Assembly (NCBI GenBank): GCA_045118955.1
Contig: JBGVKB010000088.1
Span: forward strand, 1-18,835
From: SFJ001 sp045118955
Lineage (GTDB): Bacteria > Bacillota > Clostridia > Oscillospirales > Ruminococcaceae
DNA: 18,835 nt
Direction of reading: 5' to 3'
Made by a program: the position numbers and the translations under genes. The notes under the pieces were generated by a model. That model was given only the letters and a program-made list of their open reading frames with translations, ran no database searches and was not told where the DNA came from. Positions 7,467-15,037 of this stretch are shown piece by piece. Position 1 is the stretch's first letter; each line of letters begins with the position of its first letter.

Positions 7467-8501
7467 ATGGAGAAGCGCTGTATTTCATCCATGAATCTCG
7501 AGGAGCTGGGCGAGCTGGTTCGCGGCATGGGTCAGCCGGCCTTCCGCGCCAAATCCATCTTCCGCTGGCTGCACCAGAAGCAGGTGACCGAGTTCAGCGG
7601 GATGACCGACCAGCCCAAGGCGTTTCTGGCCCGGCTGGAGGAAGAGTTTTTTATTGCGGCCCCGACCATTCGCCGGCGGCAGCAGTCCAAGGATGGGACG
7701 GTCAAGTACCTGTTCCAGCTTGCGGACGGCAACTGCATCGAAACCGTTTTGATGCGCTACCACTACGGCAACACGGTGTGCGTGTCCACACAGGTGGGCT
7801 GCCGCATGGGCTGCCGGTTCTGCGCGTCCACGCAGGCGGGGCGGGTGCGCGACCTGCTGGCGGGCGAGATCGCCTCTGAGATCTACGCCGTTCAGCGGGA
7901 TACGGGGGAGAGAGTCTCCCACATCGTGCTGATGGGCATTGGCGAGCCGCTGGACAATTACGACGAGGTGCTGCGCTTTTTGCACCTCATCTCCCACCCG
8001 GAGGGCACCAACATCGGGATGCGGAACATCAGCCTGTCCACCTGCGGCCTTGTGCCCAAGATCGACCGGCTGGCGGAGGAGAAGCTCCAGCTCACCCTCT
8101 CCATCTCTCTGCACGCCCCCAACGACGCCATGCGCAGCAGCATGATGCCGGTAAACGATGCCTACCCGGTGGCGCAGCTCATCGCGGCCTGCCGCCGTTA
8201 CCAGAAGACCACCGGCCGGCGCATCAGCTTTGAGTACTCCATGGTGCGCGGCGTGAACGACAGCGAGCAGACCGCCCGGGAGCTGGCGGAGCTGATCCGC
8301 GGCATGGGCGCCCATGTGAATCTGATCCCCATCAACCCAGTGGACGGCAGCCCCTATTCTGCCAGCGACGACGCCAATGTGCGGCGGTTCCAGCAGAAGC
8401 TGGAGAGTCTGGGCGTGAACGCCACGGTGCGCCGCCGACTGGGCAGCGACATCAGCGCGGCCTGCGGTCAGCTGCGGCGCGAGGATGCCGGCGCACAGTG
8501 A
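7467..8501 (+). CDS. rlmN: dual-specificity 23S rRNA/tRNA adenine-C2 methyltransferase RlmN
   Basis: This radical SAM enzyme methylates C2 of A2503 in 23S rRNA and A37 of some tRNAs. The product has 344 residues. The iron-sulfur cluster cysteines form CRMGCRFC (Cys112, Cys116, Cys119). Two further cysteines needed for the methyl-transfer chemistry are in place: Cys105, seven residues before the first cluster Cys, and Cys333 in DISAACGQL. The N-terminal segment GQPAFRAKSIFRWLHQK is the usual RNA-binding accessory domain. I chose the ATG at 7467, four bases after the rsmB stop, because the resulting N-terminus has family length. Upstream extension would run inside rsmB. A start at 7491 would also be tolerable. 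Confidence 0.95.
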   Translation: MEKRCISSMNLEELGELVRGMGQPAFRAKSIFRWLHQKQVTEFSGMTDQPKAFLARLEEEFFIAAPTIRRRQQSKDGTVKYLFQLADGNCIETVLMRYHYGNTVCVSTQVGCRMGCRFCASTQAGRVRDLLAGEIASEIYAVQRDTGERVSHIVLMGIGEPLDNYDEVLRFLHLISHPEGTNIGMRNISLSTCGLVPKIDRLAEEKLQLTLSISLHAPNDAMRSSMMPVNDAYPVAQLIAACRRYQKTTGRRISFEYSMVRGVNDSEQTARELAELIRGMGAHVNLIPINPVDGSPYSASDDANVRRFQQKLESLGVNATVRRRLGSDISAACGQLRREDAGAQ

Positions 8502-8574
8502 GTTTTGATCCTGCCTCAGCACAGACGGAGCCGGGCAACCGGCACCGAAATCTTCCCCACAAGGAGGGACTGCC

Positions 8575-9315
8575 ATGAAAATAACGGCCAAAACGGACAT
8601 CGGCCGCATCCGCACCGAGAATCAGGACTGCTACCGTGCCAAGCGCTTTGCGGACGGCACGGTGTGGGCGCTGGTGTGTGACGGCATGGGCGGAGCCAAC
8701 AGCGGCCGCCTTGCCGCGCATCTCGCGGCGGATGCGATGGAGGTCTTTTTTGACGAGCATCCCGATGGCCCCAAGCCGGGGGAGGAAAAGGTGTTCCTGA
8801 TGGACGGCTTTGCCGCCATGAATCGCTGCATCCACCGCCACGCCAAGGAACACCCCGAGGACAAGGGCATGGGCACCACCGGCGTGTGTGCCTTTGTGCG
8901 GGACAATCTGGCCCATGTGGTCCATGTGGGCGATTCCCGCGCCTACCTGCACCGGGGCGGGCGGCTGGCGCAGCTCACCCGGGATCACTCGATGGTGCAG
9001 GAGCTGGTGGAGGCCGGGACCATCACCCCGGAGGAGGCCGCCACCCACCCCGGCAAAAATCTGATCACCCGGGCGCTGGGCGTGCGGGAGGAGGTCCAGC
9101 CGGAGTACATCCAGTATCCGCTGAACGCCGGGGACGAACTGCTGTTGTGTACCGACGGCCTGACAAATATGCTGCCGGATGAAAAAATAGCCAGAGTGCT
9201 CACCGAGGTCCCGTTTTTCGCGGCACCGGCGCGTCTGGTGGAGCTTGCTCTCAAAGCGGGCGGCACGGACAACGTGACCGTGCTTCTGCTTGGGACCGAG
9301 CCGACGGAGGTTTAA
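8575..9315 (+). CDS. stp: PP2C-family Ser/Thr protein phosphatase (Stp/PrpC)
   Basis: The enzyme removes phosphate from Ser/Thr residues and is the standard partner that reverses PrkC phosphorylation. The 246 residues carry all metal-binding PP2C motifs in order: DIGRIRTENQD (Asp18), VCDGMGG (Asp36), GTTGVCAF, VHVGDSRAYL, LTRDHS, CTDGLTNML and GGTDNVTVLLL. There is no membrane segment, so it is cytoplasmic. AAGGAGG (8561-8567) lies seven bases before the ATG. A 73-base spacer separates it from rlmN without a clear promoter or terminator. One base separates its stop from the prkC start. Confidence 0.95.
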   Translation: MKITAKTDIGRIRTENQDCYRAKRFADGTVWALVCDGMGGANSGRLAAHLAADAMEVFFDEHPDGPKPGEEKVFLMDGFAAMNRCIHRHAKEHPEDKGMGTTGVCAFVRDNLAHVVHVGDSRAYLHRGGRLAQLTRDHSMVQELVEAGTITPEEAATHPGKNLITRALGVREEVQPEYIQYPLNAGDELLLCTDGLTNMLPDEKIARVLTEVPFFAAPARLVELALKAGGTDNVTVLLLGTEPTEV

Positions 9316-9316
9316 G

Positions 9317-11338
9317 ATGGAAAATCTGATTGGCAAAAAGTTGGACGGCCGCTACCTGCTGCAGGAGCTGGTGGGTGTGGGCGGCATGGCCAACGTGTAC
9401 CGCGCCATGGACCTGAAGGAACAACGGGTCGTGGCGGTCAAGGTGTTGAAAGAGGAGTGCACCGAGAACGAAGAGCTGGTGCGCCGCTTCAAGAATGAGT
9501 CCAAGACCATTGCGGTGCTGAACCACAAGAGCATCGTCAAGGTGTACGATGTGTCGGTGACCGACAAACTGCAGTACATCGTCATGGAGTACATCGACGG
9601 CATGACCCTGAAGGAGTATCTGGCCCAGCGGGGAGGCCCGCTCACCTGGAAAGAGACCCTTCACTTCATCACGCAGGTGCTGGAAGCCCTGCAGCACGCC
9701 CACAGCAAGGGCGTGGTACACCGGGATGTGAAGCCCCAGAACATCATGCTGCAGAACAGCGGCACGGTGAAGATCATGGACTTCGGCATCGCCCGGTTCT
9801 CGCAGGCGGAGAACCAGACCCTCAGCGAAAAGGCCATCGGCTCGGTGCATTACATCAGCCCTGAGCAGGCCAAGGGTCTGCCCACCGACGGCACCACCGA
9901 CATCTACGCGGTGGGTGTGATGATGTACGAGATGCTGTCCGGCCGGCTGCCCTTTGTGTCCGGCAGCGCGGTTTCGGTGGCGATCAAGCAGATCTCGGAC
10001 GAGGCGGTGCCTCTGGACGAGCTGGTGCCCGACATCCCGGTGGGTCTGGCCGAGATCAGCCGCAAGGCAATGGCCAAGAACCCCCGCGACCGGTACCAGT
10101 GTGCGCAGTTCATGCTGAACGCCATCGAACAGTTCAAGATGAATCCCAGCATCCAGTTTGAGTACAAGTATCTGGGCGACAGCACGCTGTCGCAGGTGGA
10201 TCAGACGATGCGACAGACAAGGAAAGCAGGAATCGGTAAAACTATGGTAGAATCCAACGGAAAAGGGAAGACCTCCAAGCCTCTGAGCGCCGGCCGTGTG
10301 CCGGCTGCCGCGGAGAAGCCCCGGCAGGCGGCAAAGCCCGCCGAGGGGCAGACCGCCCAGAAAAAGCCCCGCAAAAAGAAGAAGCGCAGTCTGTTTCTTC
10401 CCATTCTGTGCGGAATGTCCGTGGCCTTTATGATCGGCTCGGCCATTCTGTGCTGGATGATCTTCAACAATTCCAGCAACGAGCTGTTCAGCGACCGCGA
10501 GGATGTGGAGCTGGTGGACTTTGTGGGCATGACCCGCAAAGAGGTCGAGGCCAACATGAGCGAGTACCGCACCAAGTTCAGCATCACCTATGTGGAGGAG
10601 TACAACTCCACCTATGAGGAGGGGGTCATTTACAGCCAGACCCCGAAGCCGCCTCGCACGGTGAAGGCCGGCCAGAAGGTCACCTTGAAGGTCAGTCTGG
10701 GCACCCTGTGGGTGGAGGTCAGGGATGTGGTCGGTATGACCAAGGCGCAGGCCAAGGAAACCCTGCAGGATCAGGGCCTCTCGGTCATCCAGCGCTTCAC
10801 CGAGGACACCTCTGTGCCGGAGGGCACAGTCATCCGCACCGACCCTGTGGCCGGCGAGAGCTTGGCCAGCGGTGATTCCGTGGTGGTCTACATCAGTCAG
10901 GAGAAGGTGGACATCGACAGCAAGGTGCCGCCGCTGGTCGGTCTGCTCACGCTGGACGAGGCCCGCACGGCCCTGTACAACATGGGTTTGCTGCTGGGCA
11001 CTGTGACCGAGGAGTACAGCGCGGAGTACCCTGTGGGTGCGATCATCGCCCAGTACCCTGTGGCGGACACCGAGGTGAAGAAGACCAGCAAGGTGAGCGT
11101 GTCCATCTCCTTGGGACCCGAACCGACCCCCGAGCCGACTCCGGAACCCACCCCGCCGCCGCGCGACCCGGATCCCACCCCTACCCCGACCCCGACGGGC
11201 ACCCCCGTGCCCACCGAGGTGCCTCAGGTGACCCCCGCGCCCACTGAGGTGCCGGCGACTCCTGCGCCCACTGCAGCGCCGACGATCGCGCCTGAGCCTC
11301 CCGTGGGGGGCGGCGATGCGCCCGCGAGCGATGACTGA
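9317..11338 (+). CDS. prkC: PASTA-domain Ser/Thr protein kinase PrkC/PknB
   Basis: This membrane kinase senses cell-wall fragments and phosphorylates targets in division, wall synthesis and translation. The 673 residues divide into a cytoplasmic kinase domain (about 12-275), a basic linker (KKPRKKKKR), one transmembrane helix (about 359-383), three PASTA domains (about 395-462, 465-532, 536-600) and a proline-rich tail (601-673). Kinase residues are intact: glycine loop GVGGMANVYRA, Lys42 in VAVKVL, HRDVKPQN with Asp137, DFGIAR with Asp155 and SPEQA after the activation loop. GGAGG (9306-9310) lies six bases before the ATG. The phosphatase is one base upstream and rsgA, a known PrkC substrate in Bacillus, is 14 bases downstream. 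Confidence 0.96.
   Translation: MENLIGKKLDGRYLLQELVGVGGMANVYRAMDLKEQRVVAVKVLKEECTENEELVRRFKNESKTIAVLNHKSIVKVYDVSVTDKLQYIVMEYIDGMTLKEYLAQRGGPLTWKETLHFITQVLEALQHAHSKGVVHRDVKPQNIMLQNSGTVKIMDFGIARFSQAENQTLSEKAIGSVHYISPEQAKGLPTDGTTDIYAVGVMMYEMLSGRLPFVSGSAVSVAIKQISDEAVPLDELVPDIPVGLAEISRKAMAKNPRDRYQCAQFMLNAIEQFKMNPSIQFEYKYLGDSTLSQVDQTMRQTRKAGIGKTMVESNGKGKTSKPLSAGRVPAAAEKPRQAAKPAEGQTAQKKPRKKKKRSLFLPILCGMSVAFMIGSAILCWMIFNNSSNELFSDREDVELVDFVGMTRKEVEANMSEYRTKFSITYVEEYNSTYEEGVIYSQTPKPPRTVKAGQKVTLKVSLGTLWVEVRDVVGMTKAQAKETLQDQGLSVIQRFTEDTSVPEGTVIRTDPVAGESLASGDSVVVYISQEKVDIDSKVPPLVGLLTLDEARTALYNMGLLLGTVTEEYSAEYPVGAIIAQYPVADTEVKKTSKVSVSISLGPEPTPEPTPEPTPPPRDPDPTPTPTPTGTPVPTEVPQVTPAPTEVPATPAPTAAPTIAPEPPVGGGDAPASDD
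11117..11335 (+). repeat. Pro/Thr-rich repeat region encoding the PrkC C-terminal tail
   Basis: The last 73 codons of prkC after the third PASTA domain are low complexity. PTPEPTPEPTP opens the region, PTPTPTPTGTP follows, and two copies of an APTEVP-like unit with further PAPT repeats close it. The tail should lie outside the membrane and may span or bind the cell wall. The repetitive DNA is prone to length variation between strains. Confidence 0.6.
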
Positions 11339-11352
11339 GAAGGTGCGCTGAG

Positions 11353-12222
11353 ATGAGTTATATCACAAAAGGCATCGGTGGTTTTTACTATGTGAAGACC
11401 GACGAGGGCATTGTGGAATGCAAGGCCAAGGGCATCTTCCGCAAGCGCCGCATCACCCCGGTGGCCGGCGACGAGGTGCGGCTGGAGCAGGAGGCAGGCC
11501 AGTGGGTCATTGCGGAGATCCTGCCCCGCAAAAATGTGTTCGTTCGCCCGCCCATCGCCAATCTGGATGTGCTGTTCATCGTGGCCAGCACCGTACAGCC
11601 GGTGCCCAGCACTCTGATTTTGGATAAGCTGACCGCCATTGCAGTGGACAAGGGCGTACAGCCGGTGATCGTCTGCACCAAGGCGGATCTGGCCAGCGAC
11701 GAGTTCCTCCGCAGCACCTATGAGCCAAGCCCCATCCCGTTCGTTCAGGTGAACCATGAGACCGGCGAGGGGCTGGATGAGCTGAAGCACTGGGTGGAGG
11801 GGCGTCTGTGCGCCTTCTGCGGAAACTCCGGCGTGGGCAAGTCCACGCTGATGAATGCTCTGCTGCCTCAGCTTGAGCAGCAGACCGGCCACATCAGCCA
11901 GAAGCTGGGCCGCGGCCGCCACACCACCCGCGAGGTGGAGATCTTCGAGGCCTTCGGCGGGCGCATTGCGGACACGCCGGGCTTTGCCAGCCTGGACACC
12001 CTGCGTGCCTGCTACATCCCCAAGGAGAACCTGCAGCACGCCTTCCCGGAGTTTGGCCCATACTTTGGCGAGTGCCGCTTTACCGGCTGCGCTCACCGGG
12101 GCGAAAAGGGCTGCGCGGTGCAGGAAGCACTGGAAGCGGGGAAGATCGTGCCCAGCCGTTACGAGAGCTACGCCGCCATGTACGACGAGGCGAAGCAGGT
12201 CAAGGAGTGGGAGCTTCATTGA
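11353..12222 (+). CDS. rsgA: ribosome small-subunit GTPase RsgA (circularly permuted)
   Basis: RsgA checks late maturation of the 30S subunit and is a GTPase stimulated by it. The 289 residues hold an N-terminal OB-fold, then GTPase motifs in the permuted order that defines the family: TKAD (109-112, G4), GNSGVGKST (157-165, G1) and DTPGF (207-211, G3). The C-terminal zinc site is Cys241, Cys246, His248 and Cys254. It starts 14 bases after prkC behind a GAGAAGG sequence. In Bacillus the homologue CpgA is encoded in the same place. rpe, which follows it there, is absent here. Confidence 0.96.
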   Translation: MSYITKGIGGFYYVKTDEGIVECKAKGIFRKRRITPVAGDEVRLEQEAGQWVIAEILPRKNVFVRPPIANLDVLFIVASTVQPVPSTLILDKLTAIAVDKGVQPVIVCTKADLASDEFLRSTYEPSPIPFVQVNHETGEGLDELKHWVEGRLCAFCGNSGVGKSTLMNALLPQLEQQTGHISQKLGRGRHTTREVEIFEAFGGRIADTPGFASLDTLRACYIPKENLQHAFPEFGPYFGECRFTGCAHRGEKGCAVQEALEAGKIVPSRYESYAAMYDEAKQVKEWELH

Positions 12223-12235
12223 CCGAAACACGATA

Positions 12236-12280
12236 AAAAACGCCGCTGCTTAGGGGAAATTCTGTAGCGGCGGCGTTTTT
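12236..12280 (+). terminator. intrinsic terminator between rsgA and thiN
   Basis: AAAAACGCCGCTGC (12236-12249) pairs with GCGGCGGCGTTTTT (12267-12280) through 14 pairs, one of them a G-U wobble, around a 17-base loop. The U tract is the 3' arm itself. It begins 13 bases after the rsgA stop and ends only 20 bases before the thiN start, leaving no room for a promoter between them. Confidence 0.85.
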
Positions 12281-12300
12281 GTGCAAAGGATGTGACCGAT

Positions 12301-12942
12301 ATGAGTGAGAGCAAGCGCTGCCTGATCCTGGCGGCCTGCCCGGTGGAGCCTGCCCTGAAGCGGTACTGGCGCCCGGGCGATTGGGTCATTGCCTGCGATG
12401 CGGGCTGGTACAACGCCGATGAGCTGAATCTTCGGCCCGACCTTGTGCTGGGAGATTTCGACAGCTCCCGCCCGCCCCGCGACCCGGAGTGGCCGGTGAT
12501 GACCCTGCCCCGCGTCAAGGATGACACCGACACCCATTATGCGGCCCGGATGGCGGCGGACGAGGGCTATGACGAGGTGACCATTCTGGGCGGTCTGGGC
12601 GGTGCGCGTCTGGATCACACCATCGCCAACCTGTGTACGGGTCTGTATCTGGCCCGGCGCGGCGTAAAGACCCTGCTTGCGGACGGCCGCACGCTGGTGC
12701 AGTATCTGCTGCCCGACCAGCCCATTGAGCTGCGCCGTGAGGACTGGAGTTACTTTTCGCTGTTCCCGCTGGAGGGCACGGCGGAGGGCGTGTGCGTCCG
12801 CGGTGCGGCGTACCCGCTGGAGGGCGCCCGTCTCACGGTGGACTGGCCTCTGGGCGTGAGCAATGCCTTTGAGGAGGACGTGGTCACCCTCTCGGTGGAG
12901 CGGGGCGCGGTGGCTGTATTCTGCGTATACGAGGATCAATGA
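12301..12942 (+). CDS. thiN: thiamine pyrophosphokinase
   Basis: The enzyme makes thiamine diphosphate from thiamine and ATP in the cytoplasm. The 213 residues carry the family motifs CDAGWYNADEL (32-42), LVLGDFDS (48-55), the KDDTDTHYA metal-binding segment (73-81) and GGLGGARLDHTIANL (97-111). I chose the ATG at 12301 because AAAGGA (12285-12290) lies ten bases upstream. An in-frame GTG at 12292 would abut that site. The gene holds the position of Bacillus yloS/thiN. A strong terminator stands directly before it and another directly after it. Confidence 0.92.
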   Translation: MSESKRCLILAACPVEPALKRYWRPGDWVIACDAGWYNADELNLRPDLVLGDFDSSRPPRDPEWPVMTLPRVKDDTDTHYAARMAADEGYDEVTILGGLGGARLDHTIANLCTGLYLARRGVKTLLADGRTLVQYLLPDQPIELRREDWSYFSLFPLEGTAEGVCVRGAAYPLEGARLTVDWPLGVSNAFEEDVVTLSVERGAVAVFCVYEDQ

Positions 12943-12954
12943 CATAGAAACGGG

Positions 12955-12998
12955 GGATGCGCTGTGTGCAAAAATGCGTGCGGCGCATCCTTTTGTTT
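12955..12998 (+). terminator. intrinsic terminator after thiN
   Basis: GGATGCGC (12955-12962) pairs with GCGCATCC (12983-12990). The helix continues inward through eight more pairs rich in G-U wobbles to an AAAA loop at 12971-12974. TTTTGTTT follows at 12991-12998. It starts 13 bases after the thiN stop. Confidence 0.85.
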
Positions 12999-12999
12999 G

Positions 13000-13027
13000 G
13001 CACCGGGCGATTTTGGGCACCCGGTGC
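13000..13027 (+). other. GC-rich hairpin upstream of the desulfidase-like gene
   Basis: GCACCGGG (13000-13007) pairs perfectly with CCCGGTGC (13020-13027) around a 12-base loop. There is no T tract, so it is unlikely to be a terminator. It lies 23 bases before the ATG at 13051 and could stabilise or regulate the leader. No function is proven. Confidence 0.4.
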
Positions 13028-13050
13028 GGAGCGAGGGAAGGAGAGATCGT

Positions 13051-13593
13051 ATGTTTACGGACGTTCGCAGCAAGCGGGTCATCTTTCTGGCCCACTGCCT
13101 GCTGAATCAGAATTCCATCTCGGACGGAACGGCGGTGTATCCGGCGGCCTTTGAGGAGTTGATCCGAATGCTGCTGGCACAGGGGGTGGGCATCGTGCAG
13201 ATGCCCTGCCCGGAACTGTGCTGTCTGGGTCTTGACCGGGGCGACCCGGCGGGGGCACAGCGGGATGTGGTGGTGGAGAACACCCGCATCCGCGCGGAAA
13301 TGCAAAAGGCAGACCCCGATGCCCGGCTGGAGCTGCTGGTGGACTATGTGGTGCTGCAGATCGCGGAATACCGTGCGCACGGCTTCCGGGTGCTGGGCAT
13401 TCTGGGGGCAAACCGTTCGCCCTGCTGCGGGGTGCAGACCACCTCGATGGACGACCGGGAGGTACCGGGAGAGGGCGTGTTTATGGCAAAGCTGCACACC
13501 CGCCTGCGAGAAAATGGCTGGGACGACATCCCCATGACCGGGCTGAAGGCCTCGGACGACCTGAGCGAGAAGGTCGCGCCGCTGCTGCGCTGA
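13051..13593 (+). CDS. TudS-related putative desulfidase (CD3072-like)
   Basis: The 180-residue product resembles the DUF523/TudS group. TudS proteins use a [4Fe-4S] cluster held by three cysteines to remove sulfur from thiouracil. Candidate ligands are Cys16 in FLAHCLLNQN, Cys53 in QMPCPELCCLGLDR and Cys125 or Cys126 in GANRSPCCGV. The CLLNQN and CPE...LGLDR signatures fit the CD3072-like subgroup better than classical TudS; its substrate is not established. GGAAGGAGAG (about 13036-13045) lies five bases before the ATG at 13051. A longer reading frame from 12964 would run through the terminator. It sits between thiN and spoVM, where B. subtilis has no such gene. Confidence 0.65.
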   Translation: MFTDVRSKRVIFLAHCLLNQNSISDGTAVYPAAFEELIRMLLAQGVGIVQMPCPELCCLGLDRGDPAGAQRDVVVENTRIRAEMQKADPDARLELLVDYVVLQIAEYRAHGFRVLGILGANRSPCCGVQTTSMDDREVPGEGVFMAKLHTRLRENGWDDIPMTGLKASDDLSEKVAPLLR

Positions 13594-13611
13594 AAAAAGC
13601 TCCCGCAAAAA

Positions 13612-13641
13612 GGCACAAACGCCCCGCCGCAGCGATATACT
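13612..13641 (+). promoter_or_regulatory. possible sporulation-type promoter before spoVM
   Basis: GATATACT (13634-13641) fits much of the mother-cell sigma-E/K -10 pattern (cATAnAnT). GGCACAAA stands about 14 bases upstream at 13612-13619. Read as a sigma-A site, TATACT has no acceptable -35 at 17 bases. spoVM in B. subtilis is sigma-E dependent, which fits, but the match here is loose. Confidence 0.3.
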
Positions 13642-13673
13642 GGGGTAAATCCAGCGGATCGGAGGGAATGCGG

Positions 13674-13757
13674 ATGCAGGTGATCGTGGTCAAAAGCCCT
13701 AAGTGTCTGGCCGGGCTGCTGCGGGCGGTGTTCGGGATCAAGAAGGAGAACGGCTGA
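13674..13757 (+). CDS. spoVM: stage V sporulation protein SpoVM
   Basis: SpoVM is an amphipathic micropeptide that inserts in the curved outer forespore membrane and anchors the coat protein SpoIVA. The 27-residue product aligns without gaps to the 26-residue B. subtilis SpoVM, from memory of that sequence. Lys7, Pro9, Lys10, Leu12, Gly14, Arg17, Ala18 and Gly21 match, within KSPKCLAGLLRAVFG. Pro9 is known to be important for curvature recognition. Phe11 is replaced by Cys and Gly13 by Ala. GGAGG (13661-13665) lies eight bases before the ATG at 13674; an ATG at 13668 is too close to it. The gene lies downstream of thiN as in B. subtilis, with only the desulfidase gene between. Confidence 0.85.
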   Translation: MQVIVVKSPKCLAGLLRAVFGIKKENG

Positions 13758-13778
13758 GCCGACGCGGCAATAAACCAA

Positions 13779-13817
13779 AAAGGCCCTCTGAGGACGGACT
13801 GTCCTCAGAGGGCCTTT
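13779..13817. terminator. bidirectional terminator between convergent genes
   Basis: A perfect 17-bp inverted repeat (13779-13795 with 13801-13817) has a five-base loop. The arms begin AAAGG and end CCTTT. Read rightward, TTT, GC and GTTTT follow; read leftward, the 3' end is TTTTT. It serves spoVM on the plus strand and the DHHW gene on the minus strand. Confidence 0.9.
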
Positions 13818-13835
13818 GCTGTTTTGAAGGGGGGA

Positions 13836-15023
13836 TCACTTCCCGGCGTAGCGGTTCAGATACACCAGGAAGCCATCGGACTTGAAGCTCTGGAAGTTGT
13901 ACAGCACCAGAACATGATCGTAGCCGCCCTGTTCGATCAGCTCGTCGGCGTTGATGCTCTTGAAGTTGCGCAGGTCCACCACGCCGATGGTCTCATAGTT
14001 GGCGGTCAGGAAGGGGATAAAGCAGTTGGCATAGCTGTCCTTGATGACCAGAATGCTGCCCTTGCCGTCGCCCTCGATCACCGAGTAGCCGTTGTTGCCG
14101 TACAGGAACGCGGCGTACTTGTCCCGGGTGTCCAGCTTGGCCAGATCATACAGGCCGGTGGTGCCCTTGTCGATGAACTCGTTGGTCATGGCGTTGTGCT
14201 CATAGACGGTCATCCGGTTGGGCAGGTCGTAGTAGGTCAGGGTGTCGGGCAGGGTGCCGTAGTAGCGGCTGGCGGAGTAGCTGGTGCCGTAGAATTTGGG
14301 CACATCGATGGCGCTGTGGCTCTCCGGGTCAAAGGGGGTCAGCCCCTGCTGTTCACAGAAGGCGGTGTAGGCCAGATACGCGCCGTAGGTGGTCCAGTGG
14401 TGGTCGGTGAAATAGTACAGCTCCTCGTCATCCTCCCGATGCTCGGCGAACAGGGGCCGGAGATCCAGCACGTTGGCGGTCTGCCCCACCTGCGCGAAGA
14501 TCTCATCGGTGAGCGCACCCTCGTCCAGAATGGGGGTGGCGTAAGGCAGGCGGTCGGCGTGGACGAGACTGGCCGAGGGGGCCATCATAAAGGTGACCTT
14601 GCCGGGGTAGCGGGCGGCGAACTGGGTGACCGCTTCAATGTTCTTGGGAAGCTGCTTCTGCTCGGACTCGGTCAGCGCAGGCATCTTGGTGAAAAGCTGG
14701 CCGTCCTCACCGATGGTCATGCCGCCGATGTCGGTCTTGCGCAGCAGTGCGGTCTCGGCGCGGCTGTACAGGGTGATCCAAGTGTCGCGGCCGAAGACCT
14801 GCTCTTTGACGTATTGGTCGTACTTTGCGGTCCACTCGTTGCGCAGCAGGGTGCTCAGATTGAAGGAGGGGCGCTGAGCCAGATTTTTATTCTCCAGCTC
14901 AGAGGATTCCCGGTCGGGCACAATCAGGTCGATCAGGGTGAACCCGATCAGCAGAGCGAAAAATACCACGATGACAGGGTAATTGCGCACCTTCTGCCAC
15001 TGGTTGTTCAGGAAATCACGCAT
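13836..15023 (-). CDS. DHHW-family protein, AlgX/AlgJ-like SGNH acyltransferase partner
   Basis: The 395 residues begin with a short cytoplasmic segment and one membrane helix (about 17-35), leaving the rest outside the cell. The motif TDHHWTTYGAY places DHHW at 207-210, which names the family. KDSYAN follows at 328-333. By analogy to the DxH plus later Ser of AlgX, Asp207, His209 and Ser330 could form the catalytic triad; that is inference. Such proteins take acyl groups delivered by an MBOAT channel and add them to a surface polymer. AAGGAGGTG precedes the ATG. The MBOAT gene ends 14 bases upstream, so the two are co-transcribed. Confidence 0.85.
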   Translation of the reverse strand: MRDFLNNQWQKVRNYPVIVVFFALLIGFTLIDLIVPDRESSELENKNLAQRPSFNLSTLLRNEWTAKYDQYVKEQVFGRDTWITLYSRAETALLRKTDIGGMTIGEDGQLFTKMPALTESEQKQLPKNIEAVTQFAARYPGKVTFMMAPSASLVHADRLPYATPILDEGALTDEIFAQVGQTANVLDLRPLFAEHREDDEELYYFTDHHWTTYGAYLAYTAFCEQQGLTPFDPESHSAIDVPKFYGTSYSASRYYGTLPDTLTYYDLPNRMTVYEHNAMTNEFIDKGTTGLYDLAKLDTRDKYAAFLYGNNGYSVIEGDGKGSILVIKDSYANCFIPFLTANYETIGVVDLRNFKSINADELIEQGGYDHVLVLYNFQSFKSDGFLVYLNRYAGK

Positions 15024-15037
15024 GGGTCCACACCTCC

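Noticed and set aside
12964..13050. N-terminal extension of the desulfidase-like protein
   Set aside because: These codons overlap the thiN terminator and a second hairpin, and the ATG at 13051 has a good ribosome binding site.
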